Assembly (NCBI RefSeq): GCF_009812035.1 | Contig: NZ_VZIZ01000014.1 | Span: forward strand, 1-64,000 | Direction of reading: 5' to 3' | DNA length: 64,000 bases | Source: Psychrobacter nivimaris | GTDB taxonomy: Bacteria > Pseudomonadota > Gammaproteobacteria > Pseudomonadales > Moraxellaceae | Part shown: in pieces, positions 63,793 to 64,000 of the stretch | Numbering within the stretch: position 1 is the stretch's first letter | Layout of the letters: the number at the start of each line of letters is the position of its first letter | The notes under the pieces: generated by a model | The model's input: the letters and a program-made list of their open reading frames with translations, nothing else | Database searches by the model: none | What the model was told of the DNA's origin: nothing | Translations under genes and position numbers: made by a program

Positions 63793-64000
63793 CTAGTCAA
63801 TAATCAATTGCTCCAGACCATCTCCTTGCTGCGTTGCAAGATTTGCGACCATCGATAGGGCATGAGCTTGTTGGTCTATGGGTTGTTGTACTGCTTCACC
63901 TCTCGACCCTTCACGCAACCAATTTTTGGCTATATCATCGCTGTTTTGACTGTGCTGCTGATTTTGTAAATTATACCAAGCCAAATCATGATGCAAGCTG
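63793..64000 (-). CDS. 3' end of an unknown gene (continues beyond the window)
   Basis: An open frame reaches the window edge without a convincing start; the only in-window start candidate is a TTG at 63996. About 68 C-terminal residues are visible, polar and Gln-rich (NLQNQQHSQNSDDIAKNWLR, then AHALSMVANLATQQGDGLEQ), ending LIID. A good terminator in the right direction follows. No family can be named. Confidence 0.6.
   Translation of the reverse strand, partial: SLHHDLAWYNLQNQQHSQNSDDIAKNWLREGSRGEAVQQPIDQQAHALSMVANLATQQGDGLEQLIID

Overview
The window looks like a chromosomal segment of a Moraxellaceae bacterium, most likely Psychrobacter. This is inferred from moderate-to-low GC, AT-rich intergenic DNA and the gene complement: a lone prfA, a fused secreted MsrAB, a FabY/PA3286-type KAS III, a large NAD-dependent glutamate dehydrogenase, and a yejABEF-type peptide transporter with gloB inside it. 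No database search was possible. Every function rests on motifs and family knowledge.

Layout. 1-1.6 kb holds the edge of an integrated element: a tRNA-like remnant without an anticodon arm, a terminator, an intact P4-type integrase and short direct repeats upstream of it. 1.7-6.3 kb has lemA, an M48 membrane metalloprotease with a very long unknown C-terminus, and an acidic unknown protein; serC follows. 7.9-14.6 kb is a peptide/oligopeptide ABC transporter (yejA-like, gloB, yejB, yejE, yejF). 14.9-20.5 kb has an iron-dependent alcohol dehydrogenase, lipoprotein msrAB, folE, fabI and a DUF1275 membrane protein. At 20.56 kb there is an unlisted 50-residue gene. 21.1-25.2 kb has a DASS transporter whose N-terminus appears frameshifted, an alpha/beta hydrolase coupled to a metallophosphoesterase, and a DUF1543 protein. 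hrpA (25.3-29.6 kb) is followed by an AT-rich patch with two orphan membrane-protein genes. 30.7-38.1 kb has a divergent AraC regulator/ohr pair, a DMT exporter, a DUF421 protein with a rubredoxin-like tail, creD, a UPF0114 protein and the pnuC-nadR-like NMN uptake pair. 38.4-46.9 kb has KAS III, prfA, lysS, an unknown 420-residue protein, dnaX and a LysR regulator. 47.1-57.9 kb has an argD-like aminotransferase, yacG, a divergent TrmB-like methyltransferase, a Coq8/ADCK3-like kinase, purD and gdhB. The minus-strand pair sbcD-sbcC and the 3' end of an unknown gene close the window.

The window is mostly ordinary core genome with well-formed intrinsic terminators, many shared by convergent genes. 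The observations most worth a second look are the anticodon-less tRNA remnant beside the integrase, the TTTA-repeat frameshift at the start of the DASS transporter, the 50-residue gene whose terminator lies inside its neighbour's coding end, a dispersed AATAGCCTAAGC motif, several long inverted repeats, and domain oddities in the M48, DUF421 and TrmB-like proteins. I see no CRISPR array, rRNA, complete insertion sequence or recognised defence system.
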